DNA of 64,000 nt, taken from Nectonema munidae (taxonomy: Eukaryota; Nematomorpha; Nectonematoida; Nectonematidae). The translations under genes and the position numbers were made by a program. The stretch lies in NCBI GenBank assembly GCA_030549495.1, contig JAUIRK010000896.1, forward strand, positions 496,001-560,000. Direction: 5' to 3'. The notes below the pieces were generated by a model. It had not been told where the DNA came from. It did not search any database and saw only the letters and a list, made by a program, of their open reading frames with translations. This document shows, one piece after another, positions 41,188 through 53,745 of the stretch (position 1 is its first letter; each line of letters opens with the position of its first letter).

Positions 41188-41620
41188 TTAATCTCCAACC
41201 TGTATACTACGATGATTCATCTCCAATCTGTATACTACGATGATTCATCTCCGACCTGTATACGACGATGATTCATCTCCAACCTGTATACTACGATGAT
41301 TCATCTCCAACCTGTATACTACGATGATTCATCTTCAACCTGTATACTACGATGGTTTCTATTCCATGTACAAATAACTAGGGAGATAATGTTCAACTTT
41401 CTGTTCACATTCTGCTAGATGTAAGATTTGATATACCTCATTCGGGGAGACGATGCTACATAATTTATTACCTATATACATTATACATGTATACTACAAT
41501 GGTTCATCTCCAACCTGTATACCGCGATGGTTCATCTCCAACCTATCAGTTCATATTTTGCTAGATGTATGATTTGATATACCTCATTGGGGGAGAGGAT
41601 GTTAGATAAGTTAAATTCTA
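41188..41620 (+). repeat. 28-bp tandem repeat and related units
   Basis: Six head-to-tail copies of a 28-bp unit (ATCTCCAACCTG, then TATACTACGATGATTC), about 41188-41355, with few differences. Two looser copies follow at about 41480-41550. In between, a larger unit is duplicated: TGCTAGATGTAAGATTTGAT to ACCTCATTCGGGGAGACGAT and its relative near 41562-41610. Confidence 0.85.
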
Positions 41621-41634
41621 AATATACTATTTTT

Positions 41635-41710
41635 TAAAATAGGCAAAAATGAGTATGGCTAACTGGCTCACATGACACCCCCGTGCGGAGCGGCTAATAC
41701 CAATGAATAT
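41635..41710 (+). repeat. Short dispersed repeat R2, copy 1
   Basis: Contains TGGCTCACATGACACCCCCG and GCGG..TAATACCAAT, and matches 46768-46840. Confidence 0.65.
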
Positions 41711-42019
41711 CTGTATGAAAATTATATACCTACCCTTATGGGTGGGGGTTGTATTCGAGAATGTCTAGCTAATAACAACTATATAAACAAGACCCTTTGT
41801 TGATACTAAATCAATAATTGATTAGTACTTTTTGGGTAGGCAGAGACGCTCAGGGCAGAAGATCTTCAAGAAATATCATTTTTCCACACCTGTCAAAAAG
41901 GTAATTCCAAAAATGTGAAAGATGCAATAAAATATTTTATCCTTTTCTTCACCCAGATTATGGTTATCACATTTATGAATTCAACTACAGGTAATATTCA
42001 ACTTCGTTTTTACATTCAA

Positions 42020-43560
42020 ATCGAGAATTTGCTGGCTTCATTCAATTGTCTTTTATATATCGGCAATCAAAGGATCAACAGATTGACGTGAAATATCCCC
42101 TCAGAAAAATAAGCGAATCCATTTTGGAAACCTGCAGTTGGCAGAGATGTGTTCATTTCTATTGCACTTTCATACGATTTGATTCCATTTTATATAATTT
42201 TACATGAATATATATATATATATGTTTTTATAGCAAATAGATCATCATGGTTTCATTTCTGGACGCAGTTTTGGCATTTAGAAGTCTCACTGTTAGTGTC
42301 AATCAAATTTGCCGTTTATGTCTGAAAACCATATCCCAAAATATTCTCTCTAATTTTACATGAAATATATGTTTTATACCGATTCAACCATGATATTTTA
42401 TTTCCAAAAACAATTTTCAGGCATTTAAGGTTTTAAATATCTGAAAGTGTCAATCAAATGATCGATTTACGTCAAATGTCTACAGAAATATTTTTGAAAT
42501 TTAAAATGGTTCTGCTTTTAAAATTTACTGGTTTCATTTTTGGACTCAATTTGGCATTTATGGTTTTAAAATATCTGAAAGCTTCAATCAGATTTGCAGT
42601 TTACTTAGATACTGTCTTCAAAAATATTTTCAAAAAAATAAAATAGCTTTTTTATACCAAATCAATTATGTTTATTTTATTTCTGTACTGGATTTTGGCT
42701 AATACGGTTAAAAAATTTCTCGAAGTGTCCATTGGATTAGTAATGTATGCCTGAAAATCAGTTCTGTAAAAAATTTTGAAAAAACAATAGCATATTTGGT
42801 ATATATATATGCAATATTTTCTTTTTTTTTTTTGTATATTTTGGCTTATAATACTTTCTTCAATCATCTTGAATATAAATATTTATTTAAAAAAACAAAA
42901 CGTATTATAAAATCTTTTGAAGATTAGTATGAGAGAAGGAAGCAAGTTGAAAGCTAATTGAAAAGAGAACATGTGATCAAAAGAAATAATTTAAAAATTA
43001 TGTATCTTGACTAAATGGAAGATCTACCATGTTCTAATGAACTATGAAGTGGTTTAATGATATAATATTAGGTGCTTCAAAAAGATTTTGACTTTGAAAA
43101 AGAAGTTCCTCTTTTACAAATGAAAAATATTAAATCTATAGCTTATCATCTAGTATTACAATTATCATTTAACTAAGAAGGGTAGGAAATCTGAAAAAAT
43201 TCATCTGAAAAAAAACCTTTGAACTGAGATTGGTTGACAAATATTCAGGCCTGATAATAAAATACATGATACTGAAAAAAAAAAGTCTAAGGTCATCCAG
43301 AAGATTCTTTAATCAGAATGCTTTGAGAGAGGAAAAAAGAAATTTTTTATCCTTATAAAAATTTTTTCAAACACACATTAAGGAATATAAATTTCTAATG
43401 AAAAAAGAGCTATCAAGAAAGGATCATCATAGGATGAATAGAAAATATACATACTGTAAATTATAATATGACGTAGAGACTACGAGCCGATAACAAATTT
43501 GTAGCCAAAAAGATAGAGGTCTTATCGAGACATTTTGAGTGATTTAAACACCTAAAAAGA
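42020..43560 (+). repeat. Composite repeat R3, copy 1 (degenerate ~130-bp array and tail)
   Basis: From 42020 to 42870 an approximately 130-bp unit recurs with heavy divergence. Its landmarks are CATGGTTTCATTTCTGGAC, TTTGGCATTTA, ATATCTGAAAGTGTCAATCA, TTTGCNGTTTACGTCT and CAAAAATATTTTC. A tail to about 43560 follows with no clear gene. The same unit and parts of the tail recur at 50040-54560. Element type unknown. Confidence 0.65.
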
Positions 43561-44285
43561 AAAAGAAGATTAATTAATTAAATTTGTCATTTAAATTAAT
43601 AATACAATAAAAAAAATAGTATGAGAAAAAAAATAAAAACTAAGATTTAACAGTGGAATAACTACTGGACAAAAAGTCAGAAATGACCGCTATATGGCAG
43701 GTTTATTAAAACTGTGCACCTAAATGGAATCAAAATAAAGTATTGAGAACTTAATAAAGGGTATACTAAAAATTGAAATTACATATATTACATATTGTAA
43801 ATATTTAAAACTAATGAATTCAGTTATTACATGAGTAACAATTTTTAATGGAACACAAAATATCATAATTTGATAAAAGTAAATTATGCATAAAATTTTT
43901 ATAACATTTGATGGTGGAAACCTCAATAATAAAAAAACTCAAATTTAAATTATAAAATTGAAGGATTTTATATGCAATAGCCTGTTGTGAATTAGAGAGC
44001 TTGAAAAATGGCACAAACATATTTCCTGAAAATCTTGTAGAGATTCTTTGTTTTTCATGGTTATATGCAATTATCTATGCAAAAATATCCGACAAGTTTG
44101 ACAAATGTATTTCAATGTAAGAATTGCTAATTTCATATTGTCAAACACCTTTAGTGAAGAAATTTGATGAAAAAGAGGGGATCTATTAGAAAAGAATATT
44201 TTGTTAAATATCATTCTGAGTGTTTTTTTCTAAAGAAGGAGTAACTTCATAATTGATGAATGACCCCAGTTAACGATACTGTAGT
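43560..44285. other. AT-rich spacer
   Basis: No recognisable gene or repeat end. Confidence 0.4.
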
Positions 44286-44286
44286 A

Positions 44287-44302
44287 CAGTGGTTCCCAAA
44301 CT
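44287..44302 (+). repeat. hAT terminal sequence
   Basis: CAGTGGTTCCCAAACTTTTT is a classic hAT end, preceded by CTGTAGTA as possible target site. It is the 3' end of the hAT copy whose transposase remnant is at 44545-44990. The partner end was not found. Confidence 0.75.
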
Positions 44303-44544
44303 TTTTCCAGTGGCCACCCCATTTAAGCCTCACCAGACTTTCTGCGACCCCACCCAAAGATCAAGGCTATATTCTTTGATTAAGGTATACATAAGAATGC
44401 AACATAACTACAGTAACTTGTTTTATTATAACAAGAACGAAAATATACATTTATATACATATAAATTTCATAATTTATTTACATAATTGGATGTTACTGA
44501 TGCGAGTAATACAAGCTTTATTTGGATAATATACAATAATGTTC

Positions 44545-44990
44545 TAAATGTGATGGTTAGTACTGCTTTTTTGTCACCAACTTATCAATTCGTGGTTTTG
44601 TTTTGGATACAGCACAACGTAGGTCATCATAAAGTTCCTCAGCATGGAATTTACTTCTTAGCTTCGATTTTATAAGTAGTAAAAATGAAAAGGTCACACT
44701 TCACATATATATGTCGAAGGAAAAGGCATGAGAATTCTCGGCATACCTTCAGCCAAATTTGGATATCGAAGTAATTGTTTGATCCAAAATTGATTTACGG
44801 AAGTCAGTGTTTGCACAGTCATATGTGATAAGATCAATGAATTCCTCTTAATATCTTTCAGGAACATCTTTAATTTTTGCAGCAAATGGTTTTCTAAGTA
44901 AGCTATGGGATAACTGTGGCTTTTCTGGTAAATATCGACTAAACTCCTCTAGTCTCCAAGTGTTGGATCAGAAAACTTTTAAAACTGTTG
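44545..44990 (-). pseudogene. hAT transposase C-terminal remnant (ZBED/FAM200-like)
   Basis: Minus strand pieces read LEEFSRYLPEKPQLSHS, IKDVPERY, a stop, EEFIDL, then AEGMPRILMPFPSTYICEV and, after a stop, KSKLRSKFHAEELYDDLRC and KPRIDKLVTKKQY. This is the C-terminal dimerisation region of hAT transposases of the ZBED5/FAM200 type (family pattern LLPFATTYLCE...KTKYRSRL...PRI..L). Several stops; dead. Confidence 0.75.
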
Positions 44991-45429
44991 TTTAATGGAA
45001 CATTAGTCACATTTTCTTCAACAAATGTATTTATTATGGAAAACATGTACAAATTTCTCTTTTTTTATCCTTGACAGTCAAGGATCCATCTTCATTTGGA
45101 AGGCATTTAGTTATTCTGTAAAATCAAGTATGTTGGAATTTCTTCCTGAAATGAAAGATTAAGGGAATTCGGAATTGTTAAGAAATCTACCAAGTTGGGC
45201 TTTTTTTCATCTAATAAAAGGTTTTAGTAGAGTGCCTGACTGAGGTTAAACATGAAGGAGTTTTTTGTAAGACAAATTTTTTGTTGACAAACGCGGTTAC
45301 AATATATCCGCTGCAGAAGTTATGGAATTTTATTCCCAAACTTTTTTATCATTGCATGTTTTTCACATCTTTTACACAAGTTTACCTTAAAAGTTAAGTT
45401 ATCTTGCAAAATTGTCATTAAATTATCCA

Positions 45430-46075
45430 AAATTAGTAATAGAAAAAGGCGTTCTCTTTTTCAAATCTATCGGCAACACTTTAGTTCCAATTGTAACGAA
45501 ATTGACAAATTGGTTGCAAGCAGCAAAATATTTTCATTAAAATCTTCAAGCAGTGAAGAAATTAATGATGAAGATGATGGAATTTTATTGCCAAATATCA
45601 AGAAATCGTTAAAAAAAGAAAATCTGTGTCAAAACTTGTTAACAATAATTAGAGAATATTCAGGATTCATTGATTTAGTCGGAAAAAATCAACATAGAGA
45701 CTTTTTTAGTCGAAGATGCATTTACTTTTTTCAACATTATTTCATTTAAGACGAATGTGGCGTTAAAAGTTATCTTGAAAATAGATTCAAATAAAATGAA
45801 ATTAATAAAATCATGAATATGGAAAACTCTCAAATCTCTCGCAGTACTTATCCCAAATTACAAAATTGTCAGGTTTTAACTTTAGAAGTAGAAAGATCTT
45901 TTTCTGAACTGAAAAAACTGCCAGAAAATGATCGAATTTTAAATCAGAAAATGTCATTAATTATATGTTGTTATATTACAAAGTCATGGATTCTTGAAAT
46001 AATTTTCAATACTTTCTCTAAAGTGTTCATAGTTGTTCAATTCAAAGAAACTTTAAAAAGTCAATAAAGTCAATT
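45430..46075 (+). pseudogene. Second hAT-like transposase remnant
   Basis: Plus strand. The last piece (45813-46067) reads NCQVLTLEVERSFSELKKLPENDR, close to the hAT dimerisation pattern VERSFSxxKxxxxxxR. The preceding open frame (45510-45749) is acidic/lysine-rich and not recognised. Opposite orientation and different subfamily from 44545-44990. Confidence 0.55.
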
Positions 46076-46079
46076 TTTT

Positions 46080-46760
46080 CTCTGAGTAAAAGTTAATTTT
46101 TTTCCAATTTTTTGGGTCAATTTTTCCTTGCCCTGCTGATTATTATTAATGGAATTACGCCCTAAACATAGTTAAATGTGTTTATAGATACTTGTATACT
46201 TATATCTTAATTGTGACAATACACAGATCAGATAATTCACGGGGGGTTGGTCATCTTCCCAGTGTTCGTATATTAAGGGGGGACTTTTGATTGAGAGAAG
46301 ATATATATTGAATTACACATCTTTTACAAATAACAGTTCTAAAATAAAAATTTCAAAACTTCAAACTCAACTTTTAAAACTATTTTTTAGCTTTTTTTTA
46401 AATGAAAAAATGCGAAAATTCTGATATGGATTTGGTTGATTGGATGAAAAGGGAAATATATGAAATTAGACAATTGGATTGTATTGGGCTGGATCCAAGC
46501 TGAAACAAAGAAGATGAAAAGAAAATCCTTACATAAAAAAGACGATTGGATCCTAGAGCCATATGGCTGAGGTGGGTGGGTGGGGATCCAAGCTGAAACA
46601 AAGAAGATAATTTCAAAATTACGGAAGAACTAAAAAGATGAATACTACACAAATAACAACCAAATAAAGAATTAGAAAAATCTAAAAAGAACGTTAGAAA
46701 ACAGGCAAAAACATATGTGAGATTCGGAAAACAAAATAAGGAGATAAATAATAATTAGTA
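46080..46760. other. Spacer with a local direct repeat
   Basis: GGATCCAAGCTGAAACAAAG followed by AAGAT occurs twice, at about 46489 and 46584. Otherwise nothing recognised. Confidence 0.5.
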
Positions 46761-46767
46761 GTCGTAG

Positions 46768-46870
46768 CGAAACAGGCAACAATGAGTGTGAGATTTCTGG
46801 CTCACATGATACCCCCGCCTTTGCGCGGATAATACCAATTTGGAGGGACCTGTATTCCAGATAAAGTAAT
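46768..46870 (+). repeat. Short dispersed repeat R2, copy 2
   Basis: Contains CTGGCTCACATGATACCCCC and GCGCGGATAATACCAATTT, matching 41635-41710. Followed by TGTATTCCAGATAAAG, similar to TGTATTCGAGAATG near 41750. Confidence 0.65.
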
Positions 46871-46999
46871 TTGAAATGCATTTATACATACACAATATAC
46901 CTGCAGGTAGGCATGGAATAATAAACAAAAAATCACATTTTTTGAAATACACATGTAAAATGCAGAGATAAAAATCGCCATGTTTAGCGTATGTAGTTT

Positions 47000-47560
47000 A
47001 TCGTACCTTTATGACTGTTTTTAATTGATTTTCAAAAAAATAAACATGACCATGTTATGGTGTTTATTTCGTTTGAAAATCAATCAAAACCTCTCAAAAA
47101 GGAGAATCGTTCATTCAATAGAGGTAATATTTTTTGATGAAAATCAATCAAATTTGTTAATAAAATGAGATATATTGTCATATATCAATCAATTTTTTGA
47201 CAGGTTTAGTTGATTTTTTTTAAAAAATAAACGTTACCATTGTGTTCAGCACACTTGAAAATAGGTATATATGTGTAAAAAAACATTATATAAACTTTTA
47301 AACTAAAAGTTTCTTTTTTTAGTTGAGCTGTCATATATCAATCAATTTTGTGACAAATTTGGTTGATTTTTAAAAAAAATAAACGTGACCATCGTGTTTA
47401 GCACACTTGAAAACGGGTATATATGTGTACAAAATTTTGTATACGCTTTTAAACTAAAAGTTTCTTTTTTTTAGTTGAGCTGTCAAATATCAATCAATTT
47501 ATGACAAGTTTGATTGATTTTTATAAAAAAAATAAATGTCACGATGAGATTCACAATCAA
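47000..47560 (+). repeat. ~145-bp tandem repeat with TCAATCAA hairpins
   Basis: Three head-to-tail units from about 47175 to 47545. Each holds ATATCAATCAATTTTGTGAC, then GGTTGATTTTTAAAAAAA, TGTTTAGCACACTTGAAAA, GGTATATATGTGTACAAA and ACTAAAAGTTTCTTTTTTTA. Inverted words (TCAATCAA and TTGATT) could pair within each unit. A looser unit lies at 47000-47110. Confidence 0.75.
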
Positions 47561-47564
47561 TCAT

Positions 47565-50035
47565 TTAGTAAGTTCGCGCGAAAATTTTGTAAAAATTTGC
47601 AATCATTCAAGAAAAACCGAGGGGGCTATTTAAACTGAGGAAATGAAAATAGGCGGTTACTAATAGGGTTAATAACCAGTAATAGTGATTTGTTAACATC
47701 TCTTATCGTGGACCTATCTTTCCTTGTTCGCCCAAATGTTCTTCTCAAAAAAAAGTAAATCCAGAATCATCTATGAAGATATAGTAAATATCATTAGTAT
47801 TAGAAATATTTAAAAATTCTTCGGAAAATTCTTTCCTTTTAGATTTGCTTGTTTGAGAGTTGACAGAAAACAAAGTTATTGAACTTTTGAGATAAATTTT
47901 TATGAATTATATAAAATAAGTAACATAAATTGTTTCTAACTGTTTCAGCCTTTAGTTTACAGGTCAACTAAATTTAGTTTGATTTTATGAAAGAAGAGTT
48001 ATCATTTCATATCCTTAAGATAATATGAGTAAATATTTATATGTGTAATACTTATAATACTCTATATAAATTGATAGAATACTCAGAAAAAGATCAATTA
48101 AAAAACGTTATAAAATTAGCTGATAGGGATGGGGTGGGTAAATTTTCATTTTTATCTGTCACTGACCTCATCTGTTAAACACTTTACATTTGCAACACTA
48201 ACACGAGGCTAAGATTGAACGTATTTCTACCTAATAAATATAATTTTTTATTTAATCTTAACAAAAAGGCTAGTTCCTACCTGGCTCTAATCCCTTTCTA
48301 TCTAATTAGGGCCACGCTTTGTTAGTTTGGGTGACGGTTAAATTAACCAAGTTTTAATTAAAACTGAAATTTCTTATAAATATTTTTAACTAATACTTTT
48401 CTAATTTTAACTTATTTTTGTACTCATTTTGTATGAATATACGTATATTTGCTATATTTCCTTTGCCTTAAAAATTGTATTCTTTTAGTGTCCAATCTAA
48501 ATAGCTAAATAATCTGCTAATTGATTAAATAGATAGCTAACTGATTAATTAACAAGTACCTATTCAACTAATTACAAATTTAACTCAAATGTTTCGAAAC
48601 ATATATTACAGTTTTTAGAATTCGCTTTTTGTAGACAACGTTACTCCCTGAAATTTTATTCTTTCTTGTGTTGATATTTAGCAATTTATTGAATATATAA
48701 TATTTAAATCTATCAAAGCCGCATATTTTTTTACTTTTCGGCCCGATACACCGATGCTCAAAATTAAATTTTCTATTATTTGAGTATATAAGATCAAATA
48801 GATGGAATTTCATAAATGACTTTTTTTTTATAAATAATATTTTAGCAGATTTAAATGATATAAAAATTAAATTTATAAATAACTTTATTTTCAATAAAAT
48901 TTTGATAAATTAAAAAATATGAGCCTCAATGGTTGTTAGAGTGTGCCTCTCAGCTTAACAATCAATCCCCAAGGCTCGCAACTCTTAAAAACAAATTCAC
49001 AAAACTGTGATTAACCATATTAAAAGCTAAAAGTTTAATTTGGTTAGTTTGTAAGTTAGTTAGCTAATTAATTTCTCTCACAGTTAGCTATTTAATTAGT
49101 AGTTATTTAGTTTTAAAGTTACAAAAAACTTTGGATAGTTGTTGATTTGTAATCAGTATCAAATAATTGAAAATATATATTTTAAGCAGCGAAAGGTCAC
49201 CATCTGGATAGGGCACTATCAGCGAAAAAGTTTTATAATGTACTCAAATTAATAACTCTAAAATACGAGTTTGTTTCAAAATTTATTTAACTGTTGGATG
49301 AATTTGTTTTCGAACACCAATTCTGTTTTTTATTGAAAGTATGGACCAGTGTGGTTCAGGGCTATTGAGTTGAAACATTTAGTATTTCAATCCTTCTCTG
49401 ATATATCATATCAGAGATATAGAATTTCGACTCAATACGATAAAATTATGCCTGTTTCATTTGGTGAATGTAAGGGTGGCGAAGCAAGATTGGAAACAAA
49501 GACGTTATAATACCAAAGCCAGGCATCTATATTTTTTCAAATTCAAATTGCCACTAAGCAAATTTAATTATGTTTAAAAGTTTTCGAAGTAATCCTTGAA
49601 TTTTTGCTATAAATTTATTACAATAAACAGGACTAATAATTTCAGCAGATTCTAAATAATTTTACTCAAAAAATTTCACGATGTCTGAATTCATATCTTC
49701 GTAAGTAAGAGATTTTTTTGTTCTAAAATAAATGAGGCAGCTTTAATTTTTTCTTTTTTTCAGCATCCTAAGTGTTAAAAATTAAAATTTTCAATTAAAA
49801 TTTTGAAATTTACCTTTTTAGAAATCTACTATATTTACTCTTTTGAAATGTAACACAATTTAAAGATTTAAATTAAGTTACTTAAAATTTGGATTTGTTA
49901 ACCTTATTAGTCAGAGGGCATTTTAGCCCCACCAACTCAACTAAGACGTCTATTGTATAAAATTGACTCATTTAAATGTCTTCAAACTTCGTGACATTTC
50001 CTAAAATCGCTAGCTGCATCTATTGATACCATTTT
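47565..50035. other. AT-rich spacer
   Basis: No gene recognised. A 104-codon lysine/isoleucine-rich frame at 48580-48894 (minus) looks like a chance frame. At 48920-48985 GAGCCTCAATGGTTGTTAGA has a faint tRNA look without a box B. Confidence 0.4.
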
Positions 50036-51424
50036 TTCTTATTCATGAATACATCTCAGCGCCTCATTATTTACATATTTTATACTAAATCAACAATGCT
50101 GATTTCATTTCTGTAATCAATTTTAGCAATTAAGGTGTCTGAAAGTTTCAACCAATTTTGCGGTTTACGTCTAAAATATCTAAATTTTAAATCTTTTTAT
50201 ACTAAATCAACAGTGCTAATTTCATTTTCGCACACTGTTTTCCCAATTACGGTATCAGAATGACAATGAATTTTGAGCTTAACGTCTAAAAATTGTTTTC
50301 AAATATATCGATTCACAATTAAACAATTTTTTTCAACAAATAGACCATGTTGAATTCATTTATCTACTGAGTTTCTGCAATTAGGATTTAGAAATCTCTA
50401 AAAGTCTCAATCAAACTTTCGGTTACGTTTGTGAATGTGTTTCCAAAACATTTACACACATTTTAAATAAAATATATTTTTTTAAAAAATCTAACAGCTG
50501 ATTTTATTTCTGGACTCCAATCATTCAACTCGATTTTATTTCTGGAATTTCAATCATATTTTTGGTTCACGTGTAAAAATTATTTCCTAGAATATTATTT
50601 ATATTTTTATTAATACCTTTTATACTAGATCAACCATGCTGATTTGATTTTTATACTCGGTTTACTTATTTTAGGTGTAAAAATGTCAATCAAATTTGCT
50701 GGTATCGTCTAAAAATTATCTTGGAAAACATCAGTTCTTATTTTAAGTAAGATAGTTTATAGTAAATTGAACATGCTAATACAATTTTTTGTTTTAGTTT
50801 TGACAATCACTGTGAAAAAACATTTCAAAGTGCTAACTAAATTAGTGATGTATGACTGAAAGTTATCTCAGAAAAAGTTATTTTAAAAAGACATATATTA
50901 AATATAATATATTTATTACTTTTAATATTTTTATTACGATACTCAGTTCATTTTAGGACTTAAGTTTTTGAAATTAGAGTGTAAGAATTTGTGGAATTAT
51001 TTATCAAGTTTTACATTTGGGAAAAAATCAAATTCTGTATTTTTTAATTGAAAATCATCAATCAAAATTTTGATTGAGGATGAAATTATCTCTAAATATA
51101 TCCTTCAAATTTAAAACAATTTTTTATACAATATCTACCCTGCTTATTTTATTTCGGTACTCTGTTTGGCCCATTACAGTGTAAAAATCGGTGAAAGTAA
51201 ATAAGGTCAAGTTTTTTCTCACAATGGTTATTTATTGTTTATATATTATAGATATATGAGTATGAGAGAAGTAAGTATCAATATAACTCCAATTTTTCCT
51301 TTCTTGTGTATGAAAAATCAATAAAACTTCAATCACCAATTCATTAATTAACATGGATGAGAAATATTAAAATTTTCAAACAAGTAGAGTTGCCATAGCT
51401 ATGACAGATACCATTAGATATATA

Positions 51425-53745
51425 CAGTGAAACCTGTGTAAACCGAATTCCCATAGGGACAACAAAAACGTTCGGTATATGGAGAATTCGGTATATAAAG
51501 GATTTTGTTGTAAGATTGATTATAATGGTGTTTTAATAAAACGGCTATTATTTTATCAAACCTTAATAATTCTAAATGTTATAAAGACGAAAAAATTGGA
51601 TTAAAAAATTGCCATGAACTTTTTTCATGCTTTCCTAGTATTGCTCACATTTTCAGCATACAACTTGTAACTCAAAATCAAAAAAATAAGAAAAAATTTT
51701 ATTTTAACTGAAATTTCTTTTTTTGAAATTGTGATGGTTAGAAACCTACTAAACTGATACTAAATCGAATATGTAAAAAGGAAAAAAACACCTGATCCAA
51801 AACGTAAGGTAAAACTTAGAAAAAGGTTGAAAACATCTTCATTTAAAATGTTTAACACTATGGGTAGCAGAAAATTGATCAATTTTGTTAAGCTCATTGC
51901 ATCACATGGTGTACGACCGAAGTTTATAAACACTTGATAGATTTAGAAGATCTGTGGTAGACCTTTACTAGGAAATCAAAGAAAAATTCTTTATTTGAAA
52001 ATGAAACGATTGTTTTAATTGAAAAGAGAATAAACAAATTATAATAAATAAAAAAAATATCTTCATCCCAATCTACGAATTTTCAAGCAAAGTTTCAACG
52101 AAGAATCTTCTTCGACATCTTCTATTCCTTCTGATGAATAGACTACTGGGAAACGGCAGCATTTGAAACATTGAGATATAGTAGTTTATCTAGTGTCTCT
52201 CCATGCGGTTGAAATCCAATAGAGCGCATCTAGAACTCTAATAGCTTTTAACAATTCGGCTGCAGTGTTTACAGTATCCATCTTTGTTATCAGTTGCACT
52301 AACATTAACATTCGATATTTAGATTTAAAAGATCGAATTACCCCTTGGTCGAGTGGTTGAATAAGCGAAGTTGTGTTGGCTGGAAGAAATTTTAATGAAA
52401 CCAAGCTCCGTTGTAGCAGTTGTGTGAGAGGTCGTATTGTCCAAAAAGATCAAAATCTTTCTCTTCTGGCGTTTCATTTCTTTATTGAGCCCAATCAACC
52501 AAGCAGTAAATATTTGATCCAAGATTTTTTGTTATAGGTATATGCGACTAGTAGCTGATCACTTTTTACACCTTTCATACATCTTGGCTTTTTTGACTTT
52601 CCTATAACTACTGGCGTTAATTTTTCACCAGTAGCACTTCACCCGAGTAAAACTGTCAATCGTTCTTTGAAATTCTTTGTGCTACTATGACTGCTTGTCT
52701 TGGTTGCGAGAGTTTTGTTTGGCAAGGCACAATAAAAAAGACCCGTTTCGTCGCAGTTGAACACATCTTTTAGCTCATATCCTTGAAGAAAAGGAAGAAT
52801 TCTTTGGATCCAGTCTTCTACCGTTTTTCCAACTACAGCAGCTTTCTCCCCTGAAAGAGGGTATGATTGTATAGAATAACGAGACTTCCAAGAACAAAGC
52901 CATCCAACCGAAGCCTTAAAATCTGAATACTCCTTGCCTAAAAGCTTGATGTACTCGACTTCTTTGGCTTGTATAATAATAATTAGACCAGATATAGTCT
53001 GCTTTTTTCATTATATCAGATACTGTACTAATACCAATGCCTTACTTTTGGCTAATTTCCTTTTGAGTTGGTTTAGGTGAGTTTCGTAATTCCTTGATTA
53101 ATCGAACTTTCGTTTGCAAATCTAATTCGCACCTTACTATTTTACGTGTGAATGAAGACATTATGATTGACAAAATTGAAAAAGAAATGAAAAGTTAGAA
53201 AAATGAAATAAAAACGTGATACAATTAGCTTCTCTGCTAGGTGAAACAATCGATCAAAAAAATTTTAGAAACGAACTGAAGAATAAATACTGTTCACCAT
53301 TTTTGACAGATCAAAAGATGAAAAACAATTCATTTTATCCTACACTCACTCCTAACTTCATCCCAATTCTCGCTATTTTTCTGTCCCTACATCAATATCA
53401 CATCAGACGCATATGTTAAATGAGCGAAAATATAATACACGCTCTGTGAGATCATGTCTTCCACTAACATTCGAATGTTTATTTATCACGACTCACATGT
53501 GTTGATAAGTGAGACAAGTTTATGATGAAAAAAACTTTATCACTTTTCGTTGTAAATTTTGGTTTATAAAAAATAAAATTTGTGTTTTTTTACAATTTTA
53601 AGTTTGGTTTTCACAATAAAAAGAATTCGGTTTAACAAGGATGTTCATATATGGAAAATATAGACATAAAACGGAGACTTACATCTTCTTGCGATATATA
53701 CAAAATTCCGCTTTAACAAGTATTAGGTTTAGACAGTTTTCACTG
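51425..53745 (-). mobile_element. Tigger/pogo element
   Basis: Starts CAGTGAAACCTGTGTAAACC after TA; ends with the reverse complement of CAGTGAAAACTGTCTAAACC followed by TA. It carries a Tigger transposase on the minus strand. About 2.3 kb, near full length. It interrupts composite repeat R3 copy 2, so it is younger than that repeat. Confidence 0.9.
52186..53161 (-). pseudogene. Tigger (pogo, DDE_1) transposase, inactivated
   Basis: Starts MSSFTRKIVRCELDLQTKVR with the N-terminal DNA-binding helices (NSPKPTQKEISQK, a stop, GIGISTVSDIMKKAD). Further down are FNCDETGLFYCALPNKTL (first Asp), RKILIFLDNTTSHT (second Asp) and FLPANTTSLIQPLDQGVIRS (third Asp), all hallmarks of Tigger transposases. 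Several frameshifts and stops, so inactive, but all three catalytic Asp are still readable. Confidence 0.88.

Noticed and set aside
41188-41355. Regular 28-bp repeats resembling a CRISPR array
   Set aside because: Units are head to tail with no variable spacers, in a eukaryotic context; this is a minisatellite.
48580-48894. 104-codon minus-strand open frame
   Set aside because: Lys/Ile/Asn-rich content as expected by chance in AT-rich DNA; no family resemblance.
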